From: Acinetobacter sp. CFCC 10889
GTDB lineage: Bacteria; Pseudomonadota; Gammaproteobacteria; Pseudomonadales; Moraxellaceae
Reading direction: 5' to 3'
Assembly: GCF_003268395.1 (NCBI RefSeq)
Contig: NZ_LQXQ01000002.1
Span: 1-64,000 of the forward strand
Length of the DNA: 64,000 nucleotides
Shown in pieces: positions 8,814 to 17,722 of this stretch. A program made the translations under genes and the position numbers. A model generated the notes under the pieces. The model saw only the letters and a program-made list of their open reading frames with translations. It made no database searches and was not told the DNA's origin. Position 1 is the stretch's first letter; each line of letters opens with the position of its first letter.

Positions 8814-9443
8814 TTATGTAGAAATAGTGACACCTGTAACTTTTTGAACTTCATCCAATGTGACACCATTTGCAAGCTCAACCAGTTTGATACCATTTTC
8901 AGTCACATCAAACACACCTAAGTCAGAAATAATACGGTCTACGACAGCTTTTCCTGTTAAAGGTAATTCACAGTTTTTGACAATTTTAGGTGAACCATCT
9001 TTGGCTGAGTGTTCCATCAGTACCACGACTTTTTGTACACCTGCAACCAAGTCCATTGCACCGCCCATCCCTTTGACTTTTTTACCAGGAATCATCCAGT
9101 TGGCGAGGTCACCTGTTTCAGAAACTTCCATTGCACCTAAAATCGCAATATTGACTTTACCACCACGAATCATGGCAAATGATTGTGAGCTTTCGAAAAA
9201 TGAAGCACCTATGCGAGTAGTTACCGTTTGTTTGCCCGCATTAATAAGATCAGCATCTACAGTGTCGTCTGTTGGAAATTCACCAATCCCCAATAAGCCA
9301 TTTTCTGACTGTAGCCAAACATCCATATCTTCAGGAATATAATTTGCCACAAGAGTTGGTAGTCCAATGCCTAAATTAACATAAAAACCATCTTCGAGTT
9401 CTTGTGCAGCACGTTGTGCCATTTCATTGCGTGTCCAAGCCAT
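8814..9443 (-). CDS. scoB: 3-oxoacid CoA-transferase subunit B
   Basis: A 209-residue beta subunit of a two-chain 3-oxoacid CoA-transferase (SCOT). The catalytic glutamate lies in the signature [12 protein letters not shown] near residue 47. [32 protein letters not shown] is typical of the family. With ScoA it transfers CoA from succinyl-CoA (or acetyl-CoA) to acetoacetate, giving acetoacetyl-CoA. The gene starts 4 bp after the scoA stop with an AGAGGGAT Shine-Dalgarno sequence, so the subunits are co-translated. Placed after HMG-CoA lyase, it uses the acetoacetate made from leucine. AtoA is a possible alternative name. Confidence 0.93.
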   Translation of the reverse strand: MAWTRNEMAQRAAQELEDGFYVNLGIGLPTLVANYIPEDMDVWLQSENGLLGIGEFPTDDTVDADLINAGKQTVTTRIGASFFESSQSFAMIRGGKVNIAILGAMEVSETGDLANWMIPGKKVKGMGGAMDLVAGVQKVVVLMEHSAKDGSPKIVKNCELPLTGKAVVDRIISDLGVFDVTENGIKLVELANGVTLDEVQKVTGVTIST

Positions 9444-9447
9444 GATT

Positions 9448-10152
9448 TTATCCCTCTGATTTTAATGTCAATTGTTCGATGCGTTTTTCAGGTTGTGCAT
9501 TGACAATAATTCGATGCACATAAATTCCTGAAAGATGCACATGATCAGGATCTAAAGTACCGACTTCAACCAATTCTTCTACTTCAACCACAGTGATTTT
9601 ACCTGCGGTTGCACAGTCAGGATTAAAGTTACGTGCTGTTTTACGGAAAATTAAATTGCCTGCTTTGTCTGCTTTATAGGCTTTGACAAGGGCAATATCC
9701 GCAGTCAGTGATTCTTCAAGAATATGATCTTTACCATTAAAATTACGAACTTCTTTGCCTTCTGCAATCAGTGTACCTACACCTGCTTGCGTAAAGAAAG
9801 CGGGAATACCAGCACCACCTGCACGTAGTTTCTCTGCTAAAGTGCCTTGTGGTGTGAGTTCAACTTCAAGTTCACCATTTAAAAATTGGCGTTCAAATTC
9901 TTTGTTTTCACCAACATAAGAGGCAATCATTTTTTTAATCTGTTTGGTCTCAAGAAGTAGACCTAGACCAAAGCCATCTACACCAGCATTATTGGAAATA
10001 CAGGTTAAGTCTTTGACACCTGTCGCTTTTAATGCCGAGATCAATGCTTCAGGTATGCCACAAAGACCAAAGCCACCTACAGCAAAAGTTTGTCCATCTT
10101 GGACGATATCTTTAAGTGCATCGTTTGCACTTGCATAGACTTTATTGAGCAT
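9448..10152 (-). CDS. scoA: 3-oxoacid CoA-transferase subunit A
   Basis: A 234-residue alpha subunit of SCOT. Family marks are [22 protein letters not shown] (CoA-transferase signature 1 region), [16 protein letters not shown] and [16 protein letters not shown]. It pairs with ScoB encoded immediately downstream and has no activity alone. It is preceded by an AAGGTG Shine-Dalgarno sequence and lies 62 bp after the HMG-CoA lyase gene on the same strand, as part of the leucine block. In E. coli naming the pair would be AtoD/AtoA; the SCOT name fits better because the neighbours make acetoacetate. Confidence 0.92.
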   Translation of the reverse strand: MLNKVYASANDALKDIVQDGQTFAVGGFGLCGIPEALISALKATGVKDLTCISNNAGVDGFGLGLLLETKQIKKMIASYVGENKEFERQFLNGELEVELTPQGTLAEKLRAGGAGIPAFFTQAGVGTLIAEGKEVRNFNGKDHILEESLTADIALVKAYKADKAGNLIFRKTARNFNPDCATAGKITVVEVEELVEVGTLDPDHVHLSGIYVHRIIVNAQPEKRIEQLTLKSEG

Positions 10153-10214
10153 ATTTCACCTTGTTATTACAATCTTATTCCATTAACTTTTCTTGCATTT
10201 ATGCATTGTTTATA

Positions 10215-11132
10215 TCATGAAGCACATTGGGTTTGCCAATAAGCATTTGCATAATTTGACGGGTTAGGGCGATTTAGAACTTGGCTAATATTGCGACTCG
10301 CTTGCATGAGTGCATCAAGATGAATTCCTGTTTTAAAGCCCATTTTCGACAATAAATAATACAAGTCTTCAGTGGAGACATTGCCCGAAGCACCTTTGGC
10401 ATAAGGACAGCCACCCAGCCCTGCAATAGATGAATCAAAGACCCGAATACCTTGTTCAAGCGATTGATAAATATTCGCAATCGCCATGCCATAGGTATTA
10501 TGAAAATGTCCTGCTAAAACGCTGTGATCGAGTTCTGCAAGGCAAGCATCCCAAACTTTTTTAACACGATTCGGGGTTGCTGTACCAATCGTTTCACCTA
10601 AAGATACTTCATAACAACCTATGTCATACAAACGCTGTGTTACTTTTGCCACTTGTCTTGGATCAATTGCACCTTCATAAGGACAATCAACAATACAAGA
10701 TACATAGCCCCGTACTTTGATATTGTTACTTTTAGCGGCAACTAAAACATCAGTAAATTTCTCAAAACTCTCATCAATTGAACAGTTAATATTTTTACGG
10801 GTAAAGCTTTCAGACGCTGCGGTAAATACCGCAACTTCTTGACAACCGACAGCTAAAGCAGACTCAAAACCTTTTAGATTGGGTGTAAGTAGGCTAAAGT
10901 CAATCTTTGGATCTTTGGGTAAATCGGCAAAAAGTTGATCACTATTTGCCATTTGCGGTACCCATTTTGCTGAAACACAAGAGCCGACTTCAATTGAGCT
11001 GAGTCCTGTTTGCATTAAATCCACAATCAAGGCTTTACGTTGTTCAAGTGTCAAAGGTGTTTTTTCGTTTTGCAGTCCATCACGTGGACCAACTTCAACG
11101 ATTTTAACGAAGTCGTTGTCTATAGAAGTCAT
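10215..11132 (-). CDS. liuE: Hydroxymethylglutaryl-CoA lyase
   Basis: A 305-residue TIM-barrel enzyme of the HMG-CoA lyase family. It splits HMG-CoA into acetyl-CoA and acetoacetate, the last step of leucine breakdown. Visible marks: VEVGPRDGLQNE near the start (metal-binding Asp and catalytic Arg), SCVSAKWVPQMA, the HFHNTYGMA metal-ligand histidines at about 234-236, and the signature GLGGCPYAKGASGNVSTED with its catalytic loop Cys. The start overlaps the liuD stop by 4 bp (ATGA), so translation is coupled. Also called mvaB in other genera. Confidence 0.95.
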   Translation of the reverse strand: MTSIDNDFVKIVEVGPRDGLQNEKTPLTLEQRKALIVDLMQTGLSSIEVGSCVSAKWVPQMANSDQLFADLPKDPKIDFSLLTPNLKGFESALAVGCQEVAVFTAASESFTRKNINCSIDESFEKFTDVLVAAKSNNIKVRGYVSCIVDCPYEGAIDPRQVAKVTQRLYDIGCYEVSLGETIGTATPNRVKKVWDACLAELDHSVLAGHFHNTYGMAIANIYQSLEQGIRVFDSSIAGLGGCPYAKGASGNVSTEDLYYLLSKMGFKTGIHLDALMQASRNISQVLNRPNPSNYANAYWQTQCAS

Positions 11133-13123
11133 GCAACATTCTCCGTGAGTAATTCAAACTCAACCAATTCATCGCCTGCTTTGACTTGATCACCTGCTTG
11201 GAAATACGCTGCCGCAATCACGCCATCATGTGGCGCACGAATGGTATATTCGATTTTCATTGCTTCAAGTGTCAGTAAAATATCATCCTTTTTCACTTGA
11301 TCTTTGGCAGAAACCAAGACTTTGGTAATTACACCCGGCATTGGTGCTTTCAGATTACTTTCGTTGCCTGCATCGTCTTCATTGCTGATTTTCGCCAAAA
11401 TCTGTTCAAAAATATAATTTTGTGCATTTGAAAATACAGTCAGGGCTTGTGCATTGCGACTAAATGCGACTTTTTGTTTCAGTCCATTGAGGTCAATTTG
11501 TACTGTATTTGCGTTGAGCAATTGACCTGAAATTTGCAATTTTAGATCTTGATATTCGGCAATAAACTGCTCGCCAACTGCTCTAAAATTCACTTGAATT
11601 TGCGTGTCTGCCAACTTGAGTTTAATCGGATATAGTCCAGTTTGGTTTAAACGCCAAGTTGATTGGTTTTGCCAAACAGGATTATTTGCTGTTTTATTCT
11701 GTTGGAAACGACTGAGTAATTCGGTAAATGCCGCAGTAATGATGAGATTGGTGTCCGCAGTACGGATATTTTTAAATAAAAATTCATCTTCACGTTGGAT
11801 CAGATTGGTATCCAATTCTGCATTTTTGAATGAGTCGCAACGAATGATGCGGTCTAAGAATGCAATATTATTGCCCAAACCTTCAACATGGAAATGCCCA
11901 AGCGCATGGTGCATTTGTACCAATGCTTCATCACGGTTTTTGCCCCAAACGATGAGTTTTGAAATCATTGGGTCATAATACGTGGTGATTTCATCACCTT
12001 GCACAATGCCACTATCGACACGAACATGTTCATTTTGTTCAGGATAATGTAAATAATGAATTTTCCCGATGGCAGGTAAGTAGCCTTTTTCAGGTTCTTC
12101 CGCATAGATTCGTGCTTCGATGGCATGACCATTGATGCTGAGTTCATGTTGTAATTTTGGTAATGGTTCACCACTTGCAACACGCAGTTGCCATTCTACT
12201 AAGTCTTGTCCTGTGATCATTTCAGTAACAGGGTGTTCAACTTGTAGACGAGTATTCATTTCCATGAAATACGCTGTACCGTCTTGTTCTACAATAAACT
12301 CGACTGTACCTGCACCGACATAATTCACTGCACTTGCTGCATCAATCGCTGCTTTACGCATCGCTTCCAATTTTTCTTCAGCAATTTTTGGTGCAGGCGC
12401 TTCTTCGAGCACTTTTTGGTGACGGCGCTGTACTGAACAATCACGTTCAAATAAATGTACATAGTTGCCATGGGAGTCGCCAAACACTTGTACTTCGACA
12501 TGGCGTGGATTGACCACATAGCGCTCAACCAAAACTTCATCATTGCCGAAGCTTGATTTTGCTTCATTTTTACATGAAGACAGCGCATCTAAAAAGTCAG
12601 CTTCACGCTCAACCAAACGCATGCCTTTACCACCACCGCCTGCACTGGCTTTGATGAGAACAGGGTAGCCAATGCCATCGGCTTGTTGCTTTAAAAATGC
12701 TGCATCTTGATTTGTACCATGATAACCCGGCGTTAAAGGCACACCTGCTTTTTCCATCAAGGCTTTAGAGGTGGCTTTCAGACCCATTGCCAAAATTGCA
12801 GCAACAGGAGGACCGATAAATACAATATTGTTTTTTTCACAAGCAAGCGCAAATTGATCATTTTCAGACAAAAAGCCATAACCCGGATGGATCGCCTGTG
12901 CGCCTGTAGCTAAAGCCGCTTGAATAATACGATCAACTTGTAAATAACTTTGTGAGGCAGGGGACTCGCCAATATAAACCGCTTCATCTGCTTGTTTGAC
13001 ATGTTGCGAGTGGGCATCTGCATCTGAATATACTGCTACCGTTGCAATGCCTAATTTTTTCGCTGTACGAATCACACGGCAAGCGATTTCGCCACGATTG
13101 GCAATTAAAATCTTTTCAAACAT
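11129..13123 (-). CDS. liuD: Methylcrotonyl-CoA carboxylase alpha (biotin) subunit
   Basis: 664 residues from the ATG at 13123 (MFEKILIANRGEIACRVI); an upstream ATG-like start at 13153 overlaps liuC and lacks the usual N-terminus. In order: biotin carboxylase domain with ATP-grasp (glycine loop ASAGGGGKGMR; EMNTRLQVEHPVTE), a BT linker domain, and a C-terminal biotinyl domain whose target Lys is in EAMKIEY at about residue 623. EAMKI replaces the usual EAMKM, a mild change. It carboxylates 3-methylcrotonyl-CoA together with LiuB. The start lies 10 bp after liuC and the end overlaps liuE by 4 bp. Confidence 0.95.
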   Translation of the reverse strand: MFEKILIANRGEIACRVIRTAKKLGIATVAVYSDADAHSQHVKQADEAVYIGESPASQSYLQVDRIIQAALATGAQAIHPGYGFLSENDQFALACEKNNIVFIGPPVAAILAMGLKATSKALMEKAGVPLTPGYHGTNQDAAFLKQQADGIGYPVLIKASAGGGGKGMRLVEREADFLDALSSCKNEAKSSFGNDEVLVERYVVNPRHVEVQVFGDSHGNYVHLFERDCSVQRRHQKVLEEAPAPKIAEEKLEAMRKAAIDAASAVNYVGAGTVEFIVEQDGTAYFMEMNTRLQVEHPVTEMITGQDLVEWQLRVASGEPLPKLQHELSINGHAIEARIYAEEPEKGYLPAIGKIHYLHYPEQNEHVRVDSGIVQGDEITTYYDPMISKLIVWGKNRDEALVQMHHALGHFHVEGLGNNIAFLDRIIRCDSFKNAELDTNLIQREDEFLFKNIRTADTNLIITAAFTELLSRFQQNKTANNPVWQNQSTWRLNQTGLYPIKLKLADTQIQVNFRAVGEQFIAEYQDLKLQISGQLLNANTVQIDLNGLKQKVAFSRNAQALTVFSNAQNYIFEQILAKISNEDDAGNESNLKAPMPGVITKVLVSAKDQVKKDDILLTLEAMKIEYTIRAPHDGVIAAAYFQAGDQVKAGDELVEFELLTENVA

Positions 13124-13133
13124 GGTGTTATCC

Positions 13134-13931
13134 TTATTCTGTAGTGTTTGCAATCCATTGCGGGTTTTGTTTATTTAAAAATGCGTGTAAACCATTTTTG
13201 GCTTCAGCACCTTGACGCACATGGGCAATATGTTGCGCTGTTTGCACCAATAAATCTTCGCTTAAGCTTTCTTGGCTGACCATTTGAATCAGTTGTTTTG
13301 AAGCTGCTTGTGCTTCAGGACCACCCAAGAGTAAGGTATCAATGATCTCTTGAATTTTACTATCGAGTTGTTCAGGTGTTGTGACTTCATGTACTAAACC
13401 AATCGCTTTGCCTTGTTCCGCAGAAATACGCTCTGCGGTGAGGAAATAGCGAGATGCTTGACGTGCGCCAATGGCACGAATCACATAAGGGCTGATAGTA
13501 GAGGGTGCTAAACCCAAACGCACTTCTGATGTTGCAAATTTTGCATCTGTACTTGCCACACACATATCGCAGGCAGAAGCAAGTCCCATACCACCACCAA
13601 ATGCGACACCTTGCACACGAGCAATGGTGGGTTGTTTCAATGTCGCTAGACTTTGTAACATTTTCGCCAATTTCAATGCATCAGCTTCATTGTCCGCTTG
13701 CGAAGCTTCGCCTGCTTGTTTCATCCAATTCAGATCTGCGCCAGCAGAAAAGCTTTTGCCACGTCCTGCTAAAACCACCACACGAATGTCATCACGCTGA
13801 TTCAAGCTTTGAAAGCATTGATTTAATTCTTCAATCACTTGTGTATTAAAAGCATTATGCAGTTCAGCACGATTAATCCATACTGTTGCGACCTGTTGTT
13901 GCTGTTCAAGTTGTAAATATTGAAAATTCAT
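13134..13931 (-). CDS. liuC: Methylglutaconyl-CoA hydratase
   Basis: 265 residues from the ATG at 13931, chosen for its AGAGGTG Shine-Dalgarno sequence; the longer reading to 13985 runs into liuB. It is a crotonase-fold enoyl-CoA hydratase: NRAELHNAFN, an oxyanion-hole segment AGRGKSFSAGADLNWMK, VQGVAFGGGMGLASACDMCVA and the acidic SEVRLGLAPSTISPYV. It hydrates 3-methylglutaconyl-CoA to HMG-CoA in leucine degradation. The specific substrate is inferred from its position between the two carboxylase subunit genes. Confidence 0.93.
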   Translation of the reverse strand: MNFQYLQLEQQQQVATVWINRAELHNAFNTQVIEELNQCFQSLNQRDDIRVVVLAGRGKSFSAGADLNWMKQAGEASQADNEADALKLAKMLQSLATLKQPTIARVQGVAFGGGMGLASACDMCVASTDAKFATSEVRLGLAPSTISPYVIRAIGARQASRYFLTAERISAEQGKAIGLVHEVTTPEQLDSKIQEIIDTLLLGGPEAQAASKQLIQMVSQESLSEDLLVQTAQHIAHVRQGAEAKNGLHAFLNKQNPQWIANTTE

Positions 13932-13941
13932 TTTGCACCTC

Positions 13942-15543
13942 TTACATGCGGAACACGCCAAACTTAGTTGGTAAAATTGGCGCATTGAGTGCAGCCGCTA
14001 AACTTAACGCTAAAACATGACGAGATTGTGCAGGATCAACCACACCGTCATCCCATAAACGTGCTGATGCATAATATGGATGCCCTTGATGCTCATATTG
14101 ATCACGAATCGGTTGTTTAAATTGGTCTTCTTGTTCAGCGCTCCAATTTTCACCTTTGGCTTCAATTTGATCACGTTTTAAGGTAGAGAGTACGCTTGCT
14201 GCTTGTTCGCCCCCCATCACTGAAATACGTGAGTTTGGCCAAGTCCATAAGAAACGAGGTGAGTAGGCACGACCGCACATACCATAGTTACCTGCACCAA
14301 ATGAACCACCGATTACCATGGTGATTTTTGGAACATTTGCGGTTGCAACTGCCATGACCAGTTTTGCACCATTTTTCGCAATACCTTCATTTTCATACTG
14401 ACGACCGACCATGAAGCCTGTGATATTTTGTAGGAATAACAACGGAATATTACGCTGTGTACACAGTTCAATAAAATGTGCGCCTTTTTGTGCAGATTCG
14501 GAAAATAGAATGCCGTTATTGGCAATGATGCCGACTTTCATGCCATAAATAGAGGCAAAACCTGTGATTAAAGTCGTCCCAAAACGCGCTTTAAATTCAT
14601 CTAAACGTGAACCATCGACAATACGGGCAATCACTTCACGAATGTCAAAGGGTTTGCGGGTATCGGTTGGAATGATGCCATACAGTTCTTCCGCAGCATA
14701 AAGCGGTTCTTCGATCTCAACTTGGTTTTGGTTAGGTGCTTTATTTAAATTTTTAACAATATTGCGTGCGATCAAAATGGCATGTTCATCATTTTCTGCC
14801 AAATGATCGGCAACTCCTGACAGACGTGTATGTACATCGCCACCGCCAAGGTCTTCTGAGGTGACCACTTCACCTGTTGCGGCTTTTACAAGAGGTGGAC
14901 CACCCAAGAAAATTGTGCCTTGATTACGTACAATAATGGTTTCATCTGACATAGCAGGTACATACGCACCACCTGCGGTACAACTTCCCATCACAATCGC
15001 AATTTGGGCAATCCCCATGCTTGACATACGAGCTTGATTATAAAAAATACGTCCAAAATGATCACGATCAGGGAAAACTTCATCTTGCATCGGCAAGAAA
15101 GCACCACCTGAATCGACCATATAAATACACGGTAAATGGTTTTGTTCAGCAATTTCTTGTGCACGTAAATGTTTTTTCACTGTCAGTGGATAGTACGTTC
15201 CACCTTTTACTGTTGCATCATTGGCAACGATCATGCAGCTAACGCCTTGTACTTGACCGATTCCTGCAACCACACCAGCAGCAGGAACATCATCGGCATA
15301 GACATTCAAGCCCGCGATTTGCCCGATTTCTAAAAATGCAGTACCTGCATCAATCAGTTGATCAATACGATCACGTGCGAGGAGTTTGCCACGTGCAATA
15401 TGCTTTTCACGTGCTTTTTCGCCACCACCCAAAGCAATGGTCGCCACTTTTTGTTTCAGATCATCGACCAATTGTTGCATGGCTGCTTGATTGGCTTTGA
15501 AATCTTCACTTCGAATATTAATTTTGCTTTGTATTTGGTTCAT
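13942..15543 (-). CDS. liuB: Methylcrotonyl-CoA carboxylase beta (carboxyltransferase) subunit
   Basis: 533 residues, with the N- and C-terminal carboxyltransferase domains of the acyl-CoA carboxylase beta family. Marks: [79 protein letters not shown], and [27 protein letters not shown], the methylcrotonyl-type C-terminal half. It moves the carboxyl group from biotin on LiuD to 3-methylcrotonyl-CoA. It lies 121 bp after liuA, with a strong hairpin in that gap, and 10 bp before liuC. Confidence 0.95.
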   Translation of the reverse strand: MNQIQSKINIRSEDFKANQAAMQQLVDDLKQKVATIALGGGEKAREKHIARGKLLARDRIDQLIDAGTAFLEIGQIAGLNVYADDVPAAGVVAGIGQVQGVSCMIVANDATVKGGTYYPLTVKKHLRAQEIAEQNHLPCIYMVDSGGAFLPMQDEVFPDRDHFGRIFYNQARMSSMGIAQIAIVMGSCTAGGAYVPAMSDETIIVRNQGTIFLGGPPLVKAATGEVVTSEDLGGGDVHTRLSGVADHLAENDEHAILIARNIVKNLNKAPNQNQVEIEEPLYAAEELYGIIPTDTRKPFDIREVIARIVDGSRLDEFKARFGTTLITGFASIYGMKVGIIANNGILFSESAQKGAHFIELCTQRNIPLLFLQNITGFMVGRQYENEGIAKNGAKLVMAVATANVPKITMVIGGSFGAGNYGMCGRAYSPRFLWTWPNSRISVMGGEQAASVLSTLKRDQIEAKGENWSAEQEDQFKQPIRDQYEHQGHPYYASARLWDDGVVDPAQSRHVLALSLAAALNAPILPTKFGVFRM

Positions 15544-15619
15544 TTTGAACGTCCTTGTATCTTTTTATATTCGATTTTATGTCAGTCAATCGACTATGAA
15601 TCACTTGCTTAATTTGATG

Positions 15620-15655
15620 CTCAACTTGGCGAAGATCGGACTTTGCCAAGTTGAG
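15620..15655 (-). other. Intercistronic hairpin between liuA and liuB
   Basis: A perfect 11-bp stem, CTCAACTTGGC / GCCAAGTTGAG, with a 14-nt loop lies just past the liuA stop. No T-run follows on the minus strand, so it is not a simple terminator. It could shield the liuA transcript 3' end or mark an RNA processing site, giving more liuA than liuB-E product. Confidence 0.6.
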
Positions 15656-15664
15656 ATGGGTTAA

Positions 15665-16840
15665 TTATTTGGTTTCGTTAAATAGTTCACGACCGATTAA
15701 CATACGGCGAATTTCAGAAGTACCTGCACCGATTTCATACAGTTTGGCATCACGCCATAGGCGACCTGTATCATATTCATTGATATAACCATTACCACCT
15801 AAGGTTTGGATCGCTTCACCTGCCATCCAAGTGGCTTTTTCAGCCGAATATAAAATTGCACTGGCTGCATCTTTACGTAAACCACGATCATGATCGGCTT
15901 TATCACATGCTGCACCTACTGCATAAACCAATGCTTTAGATGCTAACCAAGTTGAGTACATATCTGCAATTTTGCCTTGCATCAATTGAAACTCACCCAA
16001 AGCTTGACCGAATTGTTTACGGTCATGAATGTATGGAATCACCACATCTAAACATGCATCCATGATGCCAAGCGGACCACCACTGAGGACTGCACGTTCA
16101 TAATCCAAACCACTCATCAACACTTTGGTACCATTACCGACACCACCTAAGACATTTTCTTTTGGAACTTTGACATTATCAAAGAACAGTGGATAGGTAT
16201 TTGAACCACGCATACCGAGTTTGTCGAGGTGTGTACCATGACTAAAACCTTCCATTGTTTTTTCAACAAGGAATGCGGTCATGCCTTTTGCGCCCGCAGC
16301 AAGATCAGTTTTGGCATAGACCACAAGAACGTCAGCATCACCACCATTGGTGATCCACATTTTTGAGCCATTTAACACAAAATGATCGCCTGCATCTTCG
16401 GCTTTGAGTTTCATACTCACCACATCTGAACCCGCATTGGGTTCTGACATTGCCAATGCGCCAACATAGTCACCTGAAATCAGTTTTGGTAAGTAACGTT
16501 GTTTTTGATCTTCATTACCATTTCGGTTAATTTGGTTGATACATAGGTTAGAATGCGCACCATAAGACAGACCGATGGCAGCAGAAGCACGTGAAATTTC
16601 TTGCATGACAATAATGTGTGCAAGATAACCAAGATTTGTACCACCATATTCTTCACTGACGGTTAAGCCCATTAAGCCCATGTCACCGAATTTTTTCCAA
16701 AGGTGATGTGGGAATAAATTATCTTGATCGACTTTTTTAGCAATTGGTGCAATTTCTTTCGCACAAAAAGCTGCAACTGAATCACGGAGTGCGATTAATG
16801 TTTCATCTAGCCCGAAATCAATACTTTGTAGGTTCATCAT
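15665..16840 (-). CDS. liuA: Isovaleryl-CoA dehydrogenase
   Basis: A 391-residue FAD acyl-CoA dehydrogenase. It oxidises isovaleryl-CoA to 3-methylcrotonyl-CoA and passes electrons to ETF. Signatures: [40 protein letters not shown] and [43 protein letters not shown]. The catalytic Glu sits at about residue 248 in [11 protein letters not shown], the position used by isovaleryl-CoA dehydrogenases, which supports the substrate call. It is the first gene of the block and diverges from a TetR-type regulator across a 145-bp promoter region. Confidence 0.95.
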   Translation of the reverse strand: MMNLQSIDFGLDETLIALRDSVAAFCAKEIAPIAKKVDQDNLFPHHLWKKFGDMGLMGLTVSEEYGGTNLGYLAHIIVMQEISRASAAIGLSYGAHSNLCINQINRNGNEDQKQRYLPKLISGDYVGALAMSEPNAGSDVVSMKLKAEDAGDHFVLNGSKMWITNGGDADVLVVYAKTDLAAGAKGMTAFLVEKTMEGFSHGTHLDKLGMRGSNTYPLFFDNVKVPKENVLGGVGNGTKVLMSGLDYERAVLSGGPLGIMDACLDVVIPYIHDRKQFGQALGEFQLMQGKIADMYSTWLASKALVYAVGAACDKADHDRGLRKDAASAILYSAEKATWMAGEAIQTLGGNGYINEYDTGRLWRDAKLYEIGAGTSEIRRMLIGRELFNETK

Positions 16841-16927
16841 CCTGTCATCCTAACGGTTTTACTTGTTGTTCCAAAAAACACTTTTTGTTGTTGCTTGAAA
16901 ATACAATACAGGTTTTTTTTGAAAAAG

Positions 16928-16964
16928 TGAATATAAATTCAAAAATTGATTTACAATTCACTTT
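16928..16964. promoter_or_regulatory. Candidate TetR-family operator between liuA and its regulator
   Basis: Three related half-sites lie in the divergent promoter: the inverted pair TGAAT-N4-ATTCA (16928-16941), then ATTCACTTT (16956-16964), which is also an inverted copy of AAAGTGAAT (16924-16932). It is 22 bp upstream of the regulator's ATG and about 90 bp upstream of liuA. Confidence 0.45.
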
Positions 16965-16985
16965 AATTGATTGAGAATACAGAAT

Positions 16986-17618
16986 ATGAGCTATAAACGA
17001 TCATCTTTAATGCAAGAGCGAATGGAACAAAATCGCAAAACGATTTTGCAATCCGCACGTGAGTTAATTGCACAAGGAGGATTTAAAGACGCACAGATAC
17101 AAGCCATTGCGGATCGTGCAGGAGTATCGAGTGGACTGGTGTACCGTTATTTTGCCAACAAAAGCCAAGTGCTGATCGAGGTCTTAGATGATGCAATCCA
17201 TGTCGAAGTTGATATTTTAAATCATATCGCAGCAGGTGAGTTGAACGCGACACAAAAGTTACACAAGGCTGTGACCACTTTTGTTCGCCGTGCGATGAAT
17301 AGTCCTCAGCTTGCGTATTCGCTCATGTTTGAACCCGTTGATCCTGAATTAGAGCATGGACGTTTCCGTAGTAAACAACTGATCAAACAAACCATGAAAG
17401 AGATTTTGGCACAAGGTAAAACCACAGGAGAGTTCGGTTTTGAAGATTTAAATACCGCAGCACTGTGTGTGGTAGGAGCCATGACTTTTGTTGTGATTGA
17501 ACCCTTAAATCCTTCACGAAATGTGATGTTTGATGAGTCGTATAAAGATTATTTTGTGAAACAGATTGCCGATTTTTGTGTAAATGCTGTACAAATACAG
17601 GAGGGACAAAAGCTGTAA
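16986..17618 (+). CDS. TetR/AcrR-family regulator, probable liu repressor
   Basis: 210 residues from the ATG at 16986 (a TTG at 16971 is an alternative). The N-terminal helix-turn-helix is clear: ILQSARELIAQGGFKDAQIQAIADRAGVSSGLVYRYFANKSQVLIEVL. The C-terminal half is an alpha-helical ligand-binding domain. It is divergent from liuA, which suggests it controls leucine catabolism. In betaproteobacteria a TetR-type regulator (LiuQ) does this job, while many gammaproteobacteria use the MerR-type LiuR. An acyl-CoA ligase gene follows on the same strand and may share control. The ligand is unknown, perhaps an acyl-CoA. Confidence 0.85.
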   Translation: MSYKRSSLMQERMEQNRKTILQSARELIAQGGFKDAQIQAIADRAGVSSGLVYRYFANKSQVLIEVLDDAIHVEVDILNHIAAGELNATQKLHKAVTTFVRRAMNSPQLAYSLMFEPVDPELEHGRFRSKQLIKQTMKEILAQGKTTGEFGFEDLNTAALCVVGAMTFVVIEPLNPSRNVMFDESYKDYFVKQIADFCVNAVQIQEGQKL

Positions 17619-17722
17619 AGGAATAAATATACACAAAATCTGTTTCGATAAGTGATCACGGAAAAACAATTAAATTACAGATTAGAAAAGCAAAATCACA
17701 AAGAATCAAGGAGTATGATTCA

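Noticed and set aside
8860-9342. 160-codon plus-strand frame inside scoB
   Set aside because: Antisense shadow of scoB, which has clear family motifs.
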